Shown one piece after another: positions 42,119 through 52,687 of a stretch of DNA of 64,000 nucleotides (the stretch's first letter is position 1; every line of letters begins with the position of its first letter). The position numbers and the translations under genes are program-made. The DNA is taken from NCBI GenBank assembly GCA_004380135.1, contig QXCR01000022.1, positions 124,001 to 188,000 on the forward strand, written 5' to 3'. The notes under the pieces were generated by a model. The model had not been told where the DNA came from. It worked only from the letters and a program-made list of their open reading frames with translations, and did no database searches. The stretch comes from Stemphylium vesicarium. Its lineage: Eukaryota > Ascomycota > Dothideomycetes > Pleosporales > Pleosporaceae.

Positions 42119-44467
42119 TCACATGGCAAGTTCATCCCACTCATCATCATCTTCCTGTCCCCCATCAACATCCCCCCACAGCCTCTTCCTCTCCTGCTTA
42201 TCCCCCAAACTCCCCAGACTCTTCCTCTTCCCCCCACTAGCAACACCACCACTACTCTTCACCACCGTCGCAGGCGCAGGCGTGGCACCTACCCACCCGC
42301 GCTTAATCTGCTTCATATAAAGCCTCTTATCCACCTTGGACGTGGACTGCGCGGCAGACTCCTGACTACTGTACTGTTGATGTGGTTTCGCCTTGGGTGT
42401 TTGGAAGGTGTTTGAGGGGAAATTCGCAGGCGGGGTGGTGATCTCGCGTTTAATTTGGGTCGTTGTATTCGGGGGGACGAGGACTTCGTCATCATCATCA
42501 TCATCGTCGTCGTCGTCGTTTTGATCTTGGGTACCTTGGTCGTCTACGAGGTTGATGGATGACGAGGCGGCGCTTCTGCGGACAGGATGCGCAGTCGTCG
42601 CGGCCGTTGCCATGTGAGCATGTGTACCACGGGGATTTGCTTGGTGGCGAGCGAGTGTCTTTGCCGTTTTAAAAGGTCGTCTGCAGACCGGGCAGTGTAA
42701 AGGATAAGGAGTTCTGGCAGGACCTTTGATGTCGTCGCCAAGATTATCTTCAGAGTCTGGTATCGTCTCGAAACTCGTTATCAACGGGGTTGGTTTCCGT
42801 GTCGAGAGTGGAGATGAGGGCGCAGGCTCCGTTTTGATGTGGACGGGGGTTGGATGTGTGGGCGTGAGGGTGGCGGAGCGCATGGGTAGGTTTTCGAGCA
42901 GGTTGCGTTGGAGTTGGTCTTCGTCGATCATGTCGGTGGTTTCTATAGATGGTATTACGGCGTCTTCGGGTATGGGATCTGGAGTTGCTTCTTCATCGGG
43001 GAAGACTTGTTGGTCTTCTTCTACATCGGCGCCGGCAAGAGATAGCAGCTCGAGTTCGTCGTCATCGTAGTGCGCGCTCGATGGTAATTCGCTCGGCTCT
43101 TCCATTGGTGCGTCAGCCTCCTTGCGGCTGTCTTCGTGCTCGGATGAACTGGGAGTGGGCAGATGGTGGGATCGCATTGTAGGTATTTGAGCTTGCTCTT
43201 CCGGTTCATGACCACTGGCTTTGTCTTCCAAAATAGCAGCACTCGAGTTCTGAATATGCAAATTTTGGTCCTTGATCAAAGTCCAGCGCCTTCTGAACGC
43301 ACTCAAAGACCAATCCTTCCACTTTGCCTGACTTTCCTTGATCGCATTCAACGTAAGTCCATCTACCATCTTCTTTTTGCTGATGTATACGTCGTCCGCT
43401 TTCGTAAAAGGATATTTTGTACGAGGGCCGTTACGTCGTCTTTGGATCTCAACGCGCGGACTAGTGCGGTGGGGTCGAATGGGTGAGCTCTCTGCGAATG
43501 GTGCATGAGGTGCTACAAGAGATGTTTCTTTAACTAGTGGAGACGATACCGTCGCTGCTTGTCTCCCATGCCCATACTGAAGCGTAGTGCCAAGTCGTCG
43601 CACAGTTTTCCCAGTCGTTGGAGCCGCTGGATGGACGGGGAGAGGACTCGATTGAGCGGTAGTGTTTTGTTGTGCTTCTTCGAACAGTGGTGGAAAAAAC
43701 CATTTTGGGTCTGTAGCGGGCGCAATTCTATCAGCTGTTGTGAGGGGTGTGGTAGGGAGCGGGGCGGCGTTCGCGAAGGGCGTGGGACAATTCGAGGGGA
43801 GGAGGCCGGATTGAGCCATTGCTTTGAAGACAAGCTCTCCGAGTCCTTGGGTCAAGGTAGTATAGAATGTGGTTTGCGCCTGTTGTCCGGCTGGGGTCTG
43901 TGGGAATTGGACAACCGGTAGGAGACCTGCAGTCGGATTGGGTGTATTGGGAACCTGCAATGGGTTGAAATGCGGTTTCGGAGCTGCTGGAGTCGCCAAT
44001 TGCTGTGGTATTGAAGGAGCATCGTCGCTAAGGAGAGGTTGCGCGTCGTCTTCTGATGTTCCCGACTGTTCTTCGTCTTGTCCACGTAGTGCACTATCCG
44101 CTTTCGCAGGCTCAGTAGGCGCCAACTCGTCTTCTGAATCCTCTTCCTGCTCCTCCCCGTCTTCTGCTTCCTCCTCTTCAGGTTCACCCCCAGCTGTCAA
44201 CCCAAGAGTGTCCAACAACATGGCCTCTTTCCGTCCGGCCTGGCGCTTCAGTCTCCGCAGATGTCCTCGATCCACCACGACGCTGTTCGTCTTCATATCG
44301 ATCTCGTCGCTCATAGACTCGTGCATATTTCCATATTTGGCGAATATCGATTCCAGGCGGCCCTTGAACTTTTGCTGTTGTTTTTGTCTCGCATTGATGT
44401 AGTTCGGGTTCTCTTCGTCGAGTTCGACAGACTGCAAGATGCGCATGCGCTTCGCAGGTGGTTCCAT
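42119..44467 (-). CDS. Scm3 (HJURP-type CENP-A chaperone) with Myb-like and C2H2 modules
   Basis: Centromere protein that delivers the CENP-A histone to centromeric nucleosomes. Uninterrupted 782-aa product. The N-terminus (about residues 15-75) carries the fungal Scm3 motif: ENPNYINARQKQQQKFKGRL, then IFAKYGNMHESMSDEIDM and VVVDRGHLRRL. Acidic stretches follow. Near residues 350-400 is a Myb/SANT-like segment (YPFTKADDVYISKK...WKDWSLSAFRRRW). Near 592-620 is a C2H2 zinc finger (CPVCRRPFKTAKTLARHQANPRGTH). A run of eleven Asp lies near 651-661, encoded by (CATCAT/CGTCGT)n. Fusions of Scm3 with such DNA-binding modules are known in filamentous fungi. They suggest sequence-guided centromere targeting, which is inference here. 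It diverges from ATG6 across 313 bp. Confidence 0.82.
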   Translation of the reverse strand: MEPPAKRMRILQSVELDEENPNYINARQKQQQKFKGRLESIFAKYGNMHESMSDEIDMKTNSVVVDRGHLRRLKRQAGRKEAMLLDTLGLTAGGEPEEEEAEDGEEQEEDSEDELAPTEPAKADSALRGQDEEQSGTSEDDAQPLLSDDAPSIPQQLATPAAPKPHFNPLQVPNTPNPTAGLLPVVQFPQTPAGQQAQTTFYTTLTQGLGELVFKAMAQSGLLPSNCPTPFANAAPLPTTPLTTADRIAPATDPKWFFPPLFEEAQQNTTAQSSPLPVHPAAPTTGKTVRRLGTTLQYGHGRQAATVSSPLVKETSLVAPHAPFAESSPIRPHRTSPRVEIQRRRNGPRTKYPFTKADDVYISKKKMVDGLTLNAIKESQAKWKDWSLSAFRRRWTLIKDQNLHIQNSSAAILEDKASGHEPEEQAQIPTMRSHHLPTPSSSEHEDSRKEADAPMEEPSELPSSAHYDDDELELLSLAGADVEEDQQVFPDEEATPDPIPEDAVIPSIETTDMIDEDQLQRNLLENLPMRSATLTPTHPTPVHIKTEPAPSSPLSTRKPTPLITSFETIPDSEDNLGDDIKGPARTPYPLHCPVCRRPFKTAKTLARHQANPRGTHAHMATAATTAHPVRRSAASSSINLVDDQGTQDQNDDDDDDDDDDEVLVPPNTTTQIKREITTPPANFPSNTFQTPKAKPHQQYSSQESAAQSTSKVDKRLYMKQIKRGWVGATPAPATVVKSSGGVASGGKRKSLGSLGDKQERKRLWGDVDGGQEDDDEWDELAM

Positions 44468-44780
44468 GGTACGCGATGAGGTCCCCTTGAGATGCGAAAA
44501 GGACAGGAAGCCTCAGTCGAGGGCAATGGAGTGGGTGGGCTCGCGGCGGGCGGGGAATGTTTGCAACGATTTGCGACACAGCACTAGCCCGACGCGACAG
44601 CTGAAGGCTGGGACGCGACTTTCCCCCCTCGGCACACACGTCTTAGCGGCGGCTCCGGGGGTGCCCCACCCGCCTGCAGGTGATCTCCAACCGCGAACGG
44701 CTGCATCGTCATTCACTCAAGCAGCGCCCAGAGACTCCAACACCCTTGCAGTATGAAGTTGCCCTTCTTCTCACCATAAC
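44468..44780. promoter_or_regulatory. Divergent promoter of SCM3 and ATG6
   Basis: Start codons face away from each other over 313 bp, so core promoters of both genes are here. GC-rich in the middle, without a clear TATA box. Confidence 0.5.
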
Positions 44781-46461
44781 ATGGCCAACAACAAGAAACC
44801 CGCAGGCTTGGCCTGCCAAAAGTGCCGGACGCCTATAGACATCGACGCATCTATCGACCAACTGAACCCAGCTGCCTTCAAGCTGTTGACAGGTACAGGC
44901 CATAAAATTATATCCTGAGCCTTTCTGTACTGACTACAACACAGACTCGGCTGTTTCTGGTCAGCTTCCTGCTCCAAAGATCTCACCGAACCGCCAGTCG
45001 CGTCCTCCCAACCCTCCCGAACACCTCAAGACGTACCAAGATGCGACCAAAGACGCCAGGAACCCCATGCACAAGCGCAACGCACAAGGCGCACCACCTT
45101 ATAGAAACTCAAATGGCCCCCAGAATCCCGCCATGTCGTTCATCGACGTACACATGTCTGAGTCGATGATAGACCCGCCCCCGGATTCTGTCCGCAAACC
45201 AGATGGGAAAGCGCAAGCCGAGGATACAAAGTCAGACGCGAATGATAAAGCGCAGCGAAAAGGCATTTCAAATGGACTAGGAACGGCAGGAGGCGCAAGT
45301 CTAGCCGACGGACTAGAAACGACCAACCGCATGTTCGAAATACTATCAGCCCGCTCCGACATCGACCACCCAATCTGCGTAGAGTGCACCGAGATCCTCA
45401 TAGAAGGCCTACAAAAGCGTCTAGGCGTAGCCACCCGCGAGCGCGACGCATACGTAGACTACCTTCGGCGCGCCAACACCGACGTGCCCAGCGCCGAAGA
45501 AGTCAAAGCCGCCGATGCCGCGCTCAAAGCAGCCAAGAAAGCCGAAAGCACCGCCGTCACGCAGCTCGAGAACCTTGAATCAGAAAAGGCCGACCTCGAC
45601 AGTCAGATCGCTGCACTGGAAGCCGAAGCCCGCATACTGGATCAGGAGGAAAACGAGTTCTGGAAGAGTAGAAACGCATTCAACTCCATGCTGACCGAGT
45701 TCCAAAATGAGCGCGACGCTCTAGCCACACGATACGCGCACGATAACCAGGTCCTGAATCAACTACAGAGAAGAAGCGTATACAACGATACCTTCAACAT
45801 AACACACGACAACCACTTTGCCACAATCAACGGTTTGCGTCTCGGTCGCTTGCCAAACCCCTACGTCGACTGGCCTGAGATCAACGCCGCGTGGGGCCAA
45901 ACCTGTCTCTTACTTGCTACGCTGGCAGAGCGTCTGGGCTACAAGTTTGTCGGCTATGAACTCTGTCCCATGGGCTCTACCTCCACCATTACGCGCATAG
46001 AGAACAAAGGGGGCGCCGCTGGAGCGGAATCAACTAGACAACAGCAACAATCTAGCACAAACGCAGCTTCTTCACCGCAGATCACGAAACAGCGCCTAGA
46101 GTTGTACTCGTCTGGTGACTTTCCCATCAATTTTGGTTTCCTGCATCGCAAGTTCGATGCTGCCATGGTGGCCTTTTTGGAGTGCCTGAGACAGCTGGGT
46201 GAATTTGTTGAAAATAGTGCTCCTCCCAATGCCGGTGCAGCTTCCGGTGGTCTAGGAGCAGCCACTGGTGCGGGCCCGGGTGGCGGCGGTGTCAAAATGC
46301 CATATGAGATACGCAAAGATCGGATACATGATCAGAGTATCAAGCTGGCCTTGAACAAGGATGAGGGTTGGACAAAGGCGTGCAAATACACTTTGACGTG
46401 TTGCAAGTACTTGCTGGCACATGCCAACAACGTTGAGAGTAACGGGATGAGGAGGAGGTAG
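44781..46461 (+). CDS. ATG6: Beclin-1 homologue Atg6/Vps30
   Basis: Subunit of the class III PI3-kinase (Vps34) complexes that drive autophagy and endosomal/vacuolar sorting. Exons 44781-44892 and 44945-46461 join to 543 codons (542 aa), with a 52-nt intron. The N-terminus has the fungal signature ACQKCRTPIDID...LNPAAFKLL. A BH3-proximal and disordered part follows, then a coiled coil (about residues 200-310) rich in Ala, Glu and Arg, including the ENEFWKSRNAF block. The BARA/ECD domain comes next, with NDTFNITHDNHFATINGLRLGRLP, VDWPEINAAWGQTCLLL and the closing WTKACKYTLTCCKYLLAH. Two low-complexity inserts (Gln/Ser/Ala and Gly/Ala) interrupt the BARA domain, as is usual in filamentous fungi. 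The first exon is small, so a search from long frames alone would miss the true N-terminus. Confidence 0.95.
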
Positions 46462-48915
46462 TAGTGGTTAGACTGAGAGGCGGGAAGAGAAGGAGACTGA
46501 GAGACGGGAGATGCAAGTATGATTGTTCAAGATAGATAAGATACCCAATGTTGATTTGTTACCACAGCTACTTCCCTATCTGGTGTTACAGCCCACGGCC
46601 CCGGGAACTTGCTTGAGAGCCTCATATACCGATGCTACTTGACGGCTTTCCCGCCAAGCACAAGGTCGTGCAGAACCATGGTACCACAGTGCTAAACATC
46701 TTACTTCGACCTCAGACACGAAGTTGCATAACAAAGCAATTCTTTTGGGGCCAGACCGGGTCTTTATGCTGCATCCAATGGTTGGCATACAAAAATTCTC
46801 CGGGAGGCTATCTCGTGTCAGTTCAAATTGGGGGTACCAAGGGCTGTAACCGGTCAGGGCTAGCACGATACTGCTGCATGTGTTAACGATTTTCAAAATT
46901 TGGCCTGTCAAGTGTCTGCAGACCGCATCGGCTATGCGGAACCCAATACGGAGCAGAGACAGACGCCTGATCGTCATGCAGTGCACCTGGCCTACCGCAC
47001 CGACCAAAAAGCACGGACACGGCATCCAGCTCAACTCCCGGGAGGTACCGGCGGAAGGCAACAAGCGTAAGCCTCGCCATCAATGACACAAGAGGCGAAA
47101 ACGGAAGGCCACGATACTTTCGGTGGTGTTGCGGCTCTAAGCTCAGGAGACGACGTCAGCTGAGTTGTATAGCCTCGTGACTATCGGGGCGCGCGCGTCT
47201 AGGCGGACGAACAATGAGAGTGACAAGACTCGCAGCGGCAAGGATGGCGAAGTCCGAAGCTCTAGTGAAAGCGGAATGTATATCCCGTAGCTAGGTTGCA
47301 GGTCTGGTCGCCCCAAAACTAGATGAGCTTCAGAGACCCGGTCTTGCCAGGGGCTGCGATGTTTGCGGGGTAGCGTATTCCCTTAGCTCATAGAAACCGA
47401 AAATGGAAATTGACAGTGCTCGGAAATGTGGTTGATGCCGTCAAGAGGCACAGCCGACACGACAATCGGTCTGCTGTGTAATTTGCCGTCCGACCTGACA
47501 TGTTTGCGAGTGCATCATTCTAATCAATGTCAGCACCTCGTACACTTTTTATTGTTGTAGAAGGGTGCTGTGTAGTGTGCTCGGCTCAAGGAGTGAGCTA
47601 AAGTAGTTCCCGTAACGGTGTTGGTTCTTGATTGTGGAGATGGTGCATAGCGGGGAAGTTTTGAAGACGTAAGATATTACCAAATCAGCCCAGGTCGAAC
47701 ACGATGGTGAAGAGCCTAAGCTCCAACTCATGCAAGCGACGGCCACATACGTGTCACCAGGAAGGAGCGCCCATGCATTGTGAAGGTTTTGCAGACAGGT
47801 CCACTACGGGGTCGCGAGGCGGTTGTGAAGGGGCATGACATGAGATGTGCGTAAATTGCGTGACGGGCGTGACGGGCGTAACATTGTCAGCGGATGAAGA
47901 AACGGACATGTTGACGTGATCAAGGTGATATTTTTCTTGCAGGAAGTGACCCTTGCGTCGCAAAGCCATTGTTGCGTAAGACAGTGATGGTTTGACGACA
48001 TGGAAGGTACGAGACACACGACACGGATGAGGGAAACCGCCACAGCAATCGCCTGGAGAAGCGGAGAAGCAAAGAGAGAGCCAGTTCGGCTGCGGGTGTA
48101 ATATCGCACGAGGCAACGGTGTGCACAAGGGGGGCAGAACAAGCCACAAGCTTGGTGGTGGTGAGATGAAGTGCGAAGCTTCAATCAACGAGCAGCCAAC
48201 GGCAGGCGGCAAGCATCGGCAGCAGGTGGCTAGGCCGCCGACGCGACAGCAAGGGAAGGAACGTCGCAGCCCAGCTGGAAGGCGCCATGCAGGCACGAGG
48301 AGGATGGAAGATGGTCCAAGGGTCTCGTCAGAGATTTCCATGTGTCATTCGAGGTCAGGTGGGCTGCGGATTGAATTTCCTGGGGGTAATCAAAACGCTG
48401 AGACGCGAGCCACGTGAGGCCAATTTTGTGCTTTGAATCGCCGTTCCAGCAGATCCGACCCGCCAAGCCACCGTGACGTAAAGAGAACCTAACCTCTAAA
48501 CCACTTTCCAACGCAAAACTAGACGCCTGCGCTGCGGTGCGAACCAGCTCATTGGCTCGCTTCTCCTGCGGAATCGTCCTGGTAGCTCGCTTCCAGCTCG
48601 GCCCATCGTCCGAGGCGTTGGCGCGTCTGCACGAAGCTGGGGAAACTCTTGACTCCTGACTAACAATGTACCACGGTGCCTGGTGCTGTTTGTCGTAGAA
48701 TAAATCTCTGCTCGTCCGCAAAGGGTGGCGGCTATAAGAGACCCTGACTGCCTTCTCACCACGTTTGATCCATCTGACTAACCAAACATTTCTTTCCACT
48801 TACCTCTCACCTATAGCCTCACCATCAACCACTCGCCACAGAAGTAGTCGGAGATACTACCTTCTGCCCTGTTCCATACAGACATCGAAACACCCTACCG
48901 TTACCCACACATTCA
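46462..48915. other. Intergenic spacer of 2.45 kb, no gene supported
   Basis: It lies between ATG6 and an F-box/LRR gene. Minus-strand frames at 46576-47064, 47754-48341 and 48230-48799 are open but overlap plus-strand frames and show no domain or signal. Near the right end, TATAAG at 48733-48738 and a pyrimidine-rich leader to 48915 are likely promoter parts of the next gene. Confidence 0.4.
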
Positions 48916-50413
48916 ATGAACATCAACGACTTCCCCAACGAAATCCTTGCCCAGATCCTCGAAGAGGTTACCAAAGCCAATGTCCGTGATGGCCCTACCT
49001 ATACATTCGGCCTACAGCAAGCCCCACTGCCACTGGAGAGGGCCAAGCTCCAGCGCTATGTGAGGGGCCCGGTCCCTCCAGAGCTCCTCAAGTGGGACGC
49101 GACTGCCACTCTTCGCTCCGTATGCTGGAAGTGGCACGACTGGGCTTTGGAACACTCGATCAAGGACGTCTACATTCGCCGCTGGAAAGGCGGAGAGGTA
49201 AGCAAGCCTGTCCCCGATCATCAGCAAGCACAATGCTAACGCTACGCAGCGGTGGGCCGAGCTATCCAACCGGCGAGAGAGCTACCCGCTCTACGAACTG
49301 ATTGACCGCCCGACTGGCACAGCCGTCTACCGTGACCCCTTTGCCTCGCTCAAGCGGACTGTCAGCATCTGCAACGACTACCCACAGGTCGCGTCCAAGA
49401 TCAGGCGCATGTGGGTCCATGGCTTCTACACGGCCGAAACCGATCGTCTTGTGTTCGAGTCACTCAAGAACTGCAGCAATCTCACGTCGCTCTCGATTCC
49501 ATGGACCACCATTCGTCACGTGGATGCCAAGACATGGCGAACCATGCTGACTGGTAGCGGCAAGCCACTTCAATCCCTGGAACTCCAATGCGTGGATCCT
49601 ACGTCACAGCAGGCGGCCGACAAGGATAACCTCGTTGACCTGGAGCCCCTGCAGTCGGTAAACTTCAGCCAGCTGAGGCGCCTGAAGATCTTCGGTGATA
49701 CCTCATTCATGCCCATCACGGACAATGACCTATTCGCCATCGCTCGCACCGCCACTCAGCTCGAGGAGTTCCACTTGACCTGTAACTCTTCCATCACTAT
49801 TGATGGCGTCATGGCTATTGTCAAGGCGTCTCGCAAGACCCTTCGTGTCCTTGAGCACAGCCCGCGGTCACAGGATGGCTTCTGGCACCCGCATCCCGGA
49901 TCTCCAAGCGACTGCGAGCATCTCTGCGATACCTTCCGCAACTGCCCGAAGCTAGAGACCCTGTCCATCTCCCTTCCTTCCGTATGCTCCCACCTCTTCT
50001 CCAACGAGAATGCAAAGTTCGCAGGCGATTTGCAGGTCCGCGCTCTGCACTTGTGCGAGCACGAGCACGGTCGCTCCACCCATGCAGCCACCGACGCCCT
50101 GCAAAAGCTACTTGAGCAGGCACGTCGTTTCATCCGTATGCGAGCTGAGAGCGCCATTCCTCGCGAGCTTTATGTTGAGCTTTTCTTTGCAGACTGCATC
50201 TTCGAACCGGGCTTCCGATCCGTTCACGGCGACTTTTCGCTTGCGCAGATTTCGTCCGAGGGCCACTGGCCACAGAACGTGGATTTCAGTGGAAAGGGAC
50301 CCTATGGCAGTACTGGCCTGTATGGAAAAGAAGAAGAGGCACAATTCCAGCGCGTCGACGAGGCTGAGTTCCTGGCTGGCGTCCACAGGAGGCTCCATTC
50401 GATCCAGACCTGA
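48916..50413 (+). CDS. F-box/leucine-rich protein
   Basis: Exons 48916-49197 and 49250-50413 join in phase 0 to 482 codons (481 aa), with a 52-nt GTAAGC...CGCAG intron. The very N-terminus is an F-box (MNINDFPNEILAQILEEV), continued after an insert by LRSVCWKWHDWALEHSIKDVYI. Leucine-rich segments follow (LTSLSIPWTTIRHV, LQSLELQCVD, LRRLKIFGDTSF, LETLSISLPSV), giving an LRR-like solenoid. Probably a substrate adaptor of an SCF ubiquitin ligase. The target is unknown. Pro- and Gln-containing linkers are short and there is no membrane segment. Confidence 0.82.
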
Positions 50414-51619
50414 TTTCGGACCGATGCACCAGCATTCACCAACTTCGCTTCATCTGTATATCATTACGACATCTTTTTTTACGAAATTACGACCACATGC
50501 ATGAGCGAGCGGCCTGGGGCCCAGAGATACCAGGCTGAAGCGGCCATATTGGATTCATACATTTGGAAGTTGTACCGGGACATGGCTATGTCTTGCAAAA
50601 AGAGCGGTTATGGGGAATTTGCATAGGACGGTGGGCGGCCTCCTCTACTTTACTTGTTAGCACTTTAGCGTTGAAAATCGGATACCATTGTAATGAACAA
50701 AGTTTTCCACAGCACTGCTTGATCAACCCATCTTCTTGGCCCTCTCGTCATCACTATAAAAAGTAAAGAAAAAGATGGTGAAAACTTTGAACATACAGAT
50801 TGCCTTGCTAGAACCTTCGCAACGGCTGTCTTCCCTCCCGTCTTGGCGATCACCAACCCCGCACCTGCAGCCCACCAATCCATCTGTCCCAAAGCGGGAA
50901 AGCCCAAGGTACGAATTCCGCCATGCTGACAGACCAACTTGTAAGCCCTTACCATCTCGGAACCCTCCTCTATCTCTATCCGATAGCTTACCAAGACATG
51001 CCTCGCATCGCATCGCCTCGCATTGTCTTACACACCCACCTAATGCAGAGATGAACAAGCGCTGAATAACGATTCGCGGAACATAGCCGCTGTCTTCGGA
51101 CCGTTTACAACAGGTTTGGCGATTCTGCGCTTCTCTCGATGAGGTACGTGCATCTGGCGATTTGGCGTATTTTCAATCCTTACCCAACGCTCATGTAATC
51201 GAAGAAAATCAACCAGAATACAATGGATCCATGACGCTACTGCACCGGGGGTACAAGTGGGGCGGGCCATACCAGAAAGAGATAGGTCTGGAGGGGCAGA
51301 AAGACATGTTTGCCGTGGTCTATCGAACAAGCTGTACTTGTAGCGGTAAAGTGCGCGACAAATCGCGTTAACAAGAGCTGGGATGTTTTCTCGGTGCCAT
51401 TGAGCCGGCGGACTTTTGGCTGTCTTGCATCATGTCATGTAGCGAGAGGATGGGGATCGGGTGTTACTGGGGCGCGTGGCTCTGCCATGGCTTTTGCATG
51501 CTGTAAGTATAAGATACGAAGCTACCCCTCCCTCTCTCGTACAACAACCCAACTTCAATCCATCTCAGCATCTCTCTCCTCTCTCTCTCTATCTTCTTTG
51601 ATACCCCCAATCGTTCAAG
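50414..51619. other. Intergenic spacer with promoter of the flavodoxin-like gene
   Basis: No gene is supported. TATAAG at 51508-51513 is followed by a CT-rich leader (about 51520-51600, with runs of CTCTCTCT) that leads into the ATG at 51620. Pyrimidine-rich leaders of this sort are typical of highly expressed fungal genes. Confidence 0.5.
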
Positions 51620-52495
51620 ATGGCACCCAAGATCGCGATCGTCTACTACTCGATGTACGGCCACATCAAGCAATTGGTACGTTGATAGAACCGTGGTGGG
51701 CGCATACGGCACCCCACGAAACTCCGACGGAAAGATGAGCCCTGCTAACAATAACGTAGGCCGATGCTGAGTTGAAGGGAGTCCAGGAGGCTGGTGGTGA
51801 CGCCAAGCTCTTCCAGTACGTCAATCTTCACCTTTCAATTCCTCGTATCCCACACCCGATCCAACCCCCTCTACCGCCCACCGCGTGCACTCTCCTTTGA
51901 ACATATTCTAACAATGATTCAGGGTCGCCGAGACTCTCCCCGAGGAGGTCCTCAAGAAGATGTACGCCGCCCCCAAGGCTACCGACGTCGCTGTCCTTGA
52001 CGACCCTGCCGCCCTCGAGGAGTTCGACGGTGTGCTCTTCGGTGTCCCCACCAGATACGGCAACATGCCCGCCCAATACAAGACTTTCTGGGATAAGACC
52101 GGCAAGCAGTGGCAGCAAGGTAGCTTCTGGGGCAAGTACGCCGGTCTCTTCGTGTCGACCGGTACCCAGGGTGGTGGCCAGGAGAGTACCTGCCTCGCCT
52201 GCATGAGCACCCTCACCCACCACGGTTTCATCTACGTGCCATTGGGCTACAAGACCACATTCGGTAAGTTTCAGATGTCATTTAGCCTGTGAGGCAAGTT
52301 GCATGGCAATAAGAGCTAACACACTTTCCCTCAGCCCAACTTTCCAACCTCGAGGAGATCCACGGTGGCTCCGCCTGGGGCGCTGGTACCTTTGCCGGTG
52401 CCGACGGCTCCCGCCAGCCCACCGCCCTCGAACTGAGCGTTGCTCAGGCCCAGGGTAAGGCCTTCTACGAGGCCGTGGCCAAGGCCCACCAGTGA
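51620..52495 (+). CDS. Flavodoxin-like NAD(P)H:quinone oxidoreductase (WrbA/Pst2/Ycp4 family, Alt a 7-like)
   Basis: FMN-dependent two-electron quinone reductase that protects against oxidative stress. Exons 51620-51676, 51760-51815, 51923-52263 and 52335-52495 join to 205 codons (204 aa). Length and ending (AVAKAHQ) agree with the Alternaria allergen Alt a 7 as I remember it. FMN-binding elements: YYSMYGHI at about 9-16, the VPTRYGNMPAQ loop and the STGTQGGGQE loop; PLGYKT and HGGSAWGAGTF follow. Introns are 83, 107 and 71 nt. Codon use is strongly biased toward C-ending codons, suggesting high expression. The stop codon is in the context CAG TGA CTA G, and the same frame stays open to 52687, encoding a tail that ends in a CaaX box (separate entry). 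A GTAAGG donor-like site at 52455 inside the last exon could remove this stop. The dominant product is probably the 204-aa form. Confidence 0.93.
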
Positions 52496-52514
52496 CTAGA
52501 TGATGGTAGTGCAG
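52455..52514 (+). other. Candidate alternative intron removing the stop codon
   Basis: Donor GTAAGG at 52455 and acceptor GTGCAG ending at 52514 enclose 60 nt. The motif GTGACTA around 52492-52498 could serve as branch site about 19 nt before the acceptor. Removal would delete the last 13 codons and the TGA, and would join CAG G to AC GAG in frame. The predicted product is 248 aa with the CaaX tail. Not supported by transcript data. Confidence 0.35.
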
Positions 52515-52687
52515 ACGAGAAGAAGGTGGTAGACACTACGACCACCAACGGTGCAGCGGCCAACAATTCCTCTGCCGCACCGGCTGCTGGTGGTGCTGCT
52601 GCGTCTTCGTCGCAACCTCAAGAAAAGACCGAAAAAGACAAAGAGGGCGGTCCTTGTGGGTTGCCGTCAAAGTGCGATATCATGTAG
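52496..52687 (+). other. In-frame 63-codon extension ending in a CaaX box
   Basis: Directly after the TGA of the quinone reductase, 63 sense codons run in the same frame to TAG at 52685-52687. The tail is hydrophilic and flexible (Asp, Lys, Thr, Ala, Asn, Gln, Glu) and finishes GGPCGLPSKCDIM. Cys-Asp-Ile-Met fits the Caax box for farnesylation, and the Cys six residues earlier could be palmitoylated, as in Ras-type tails. Readthrough at UGA CUA would give a 268-aa protein; splicing of the 60-nt intron would give 248 aa. Confidence 0.6.

Noticed and set aside
46576..47064. 162-codon minus frame downstream of ATG6
   Set aside because: No recognisable motif; likely ATG6 3' flank noise.
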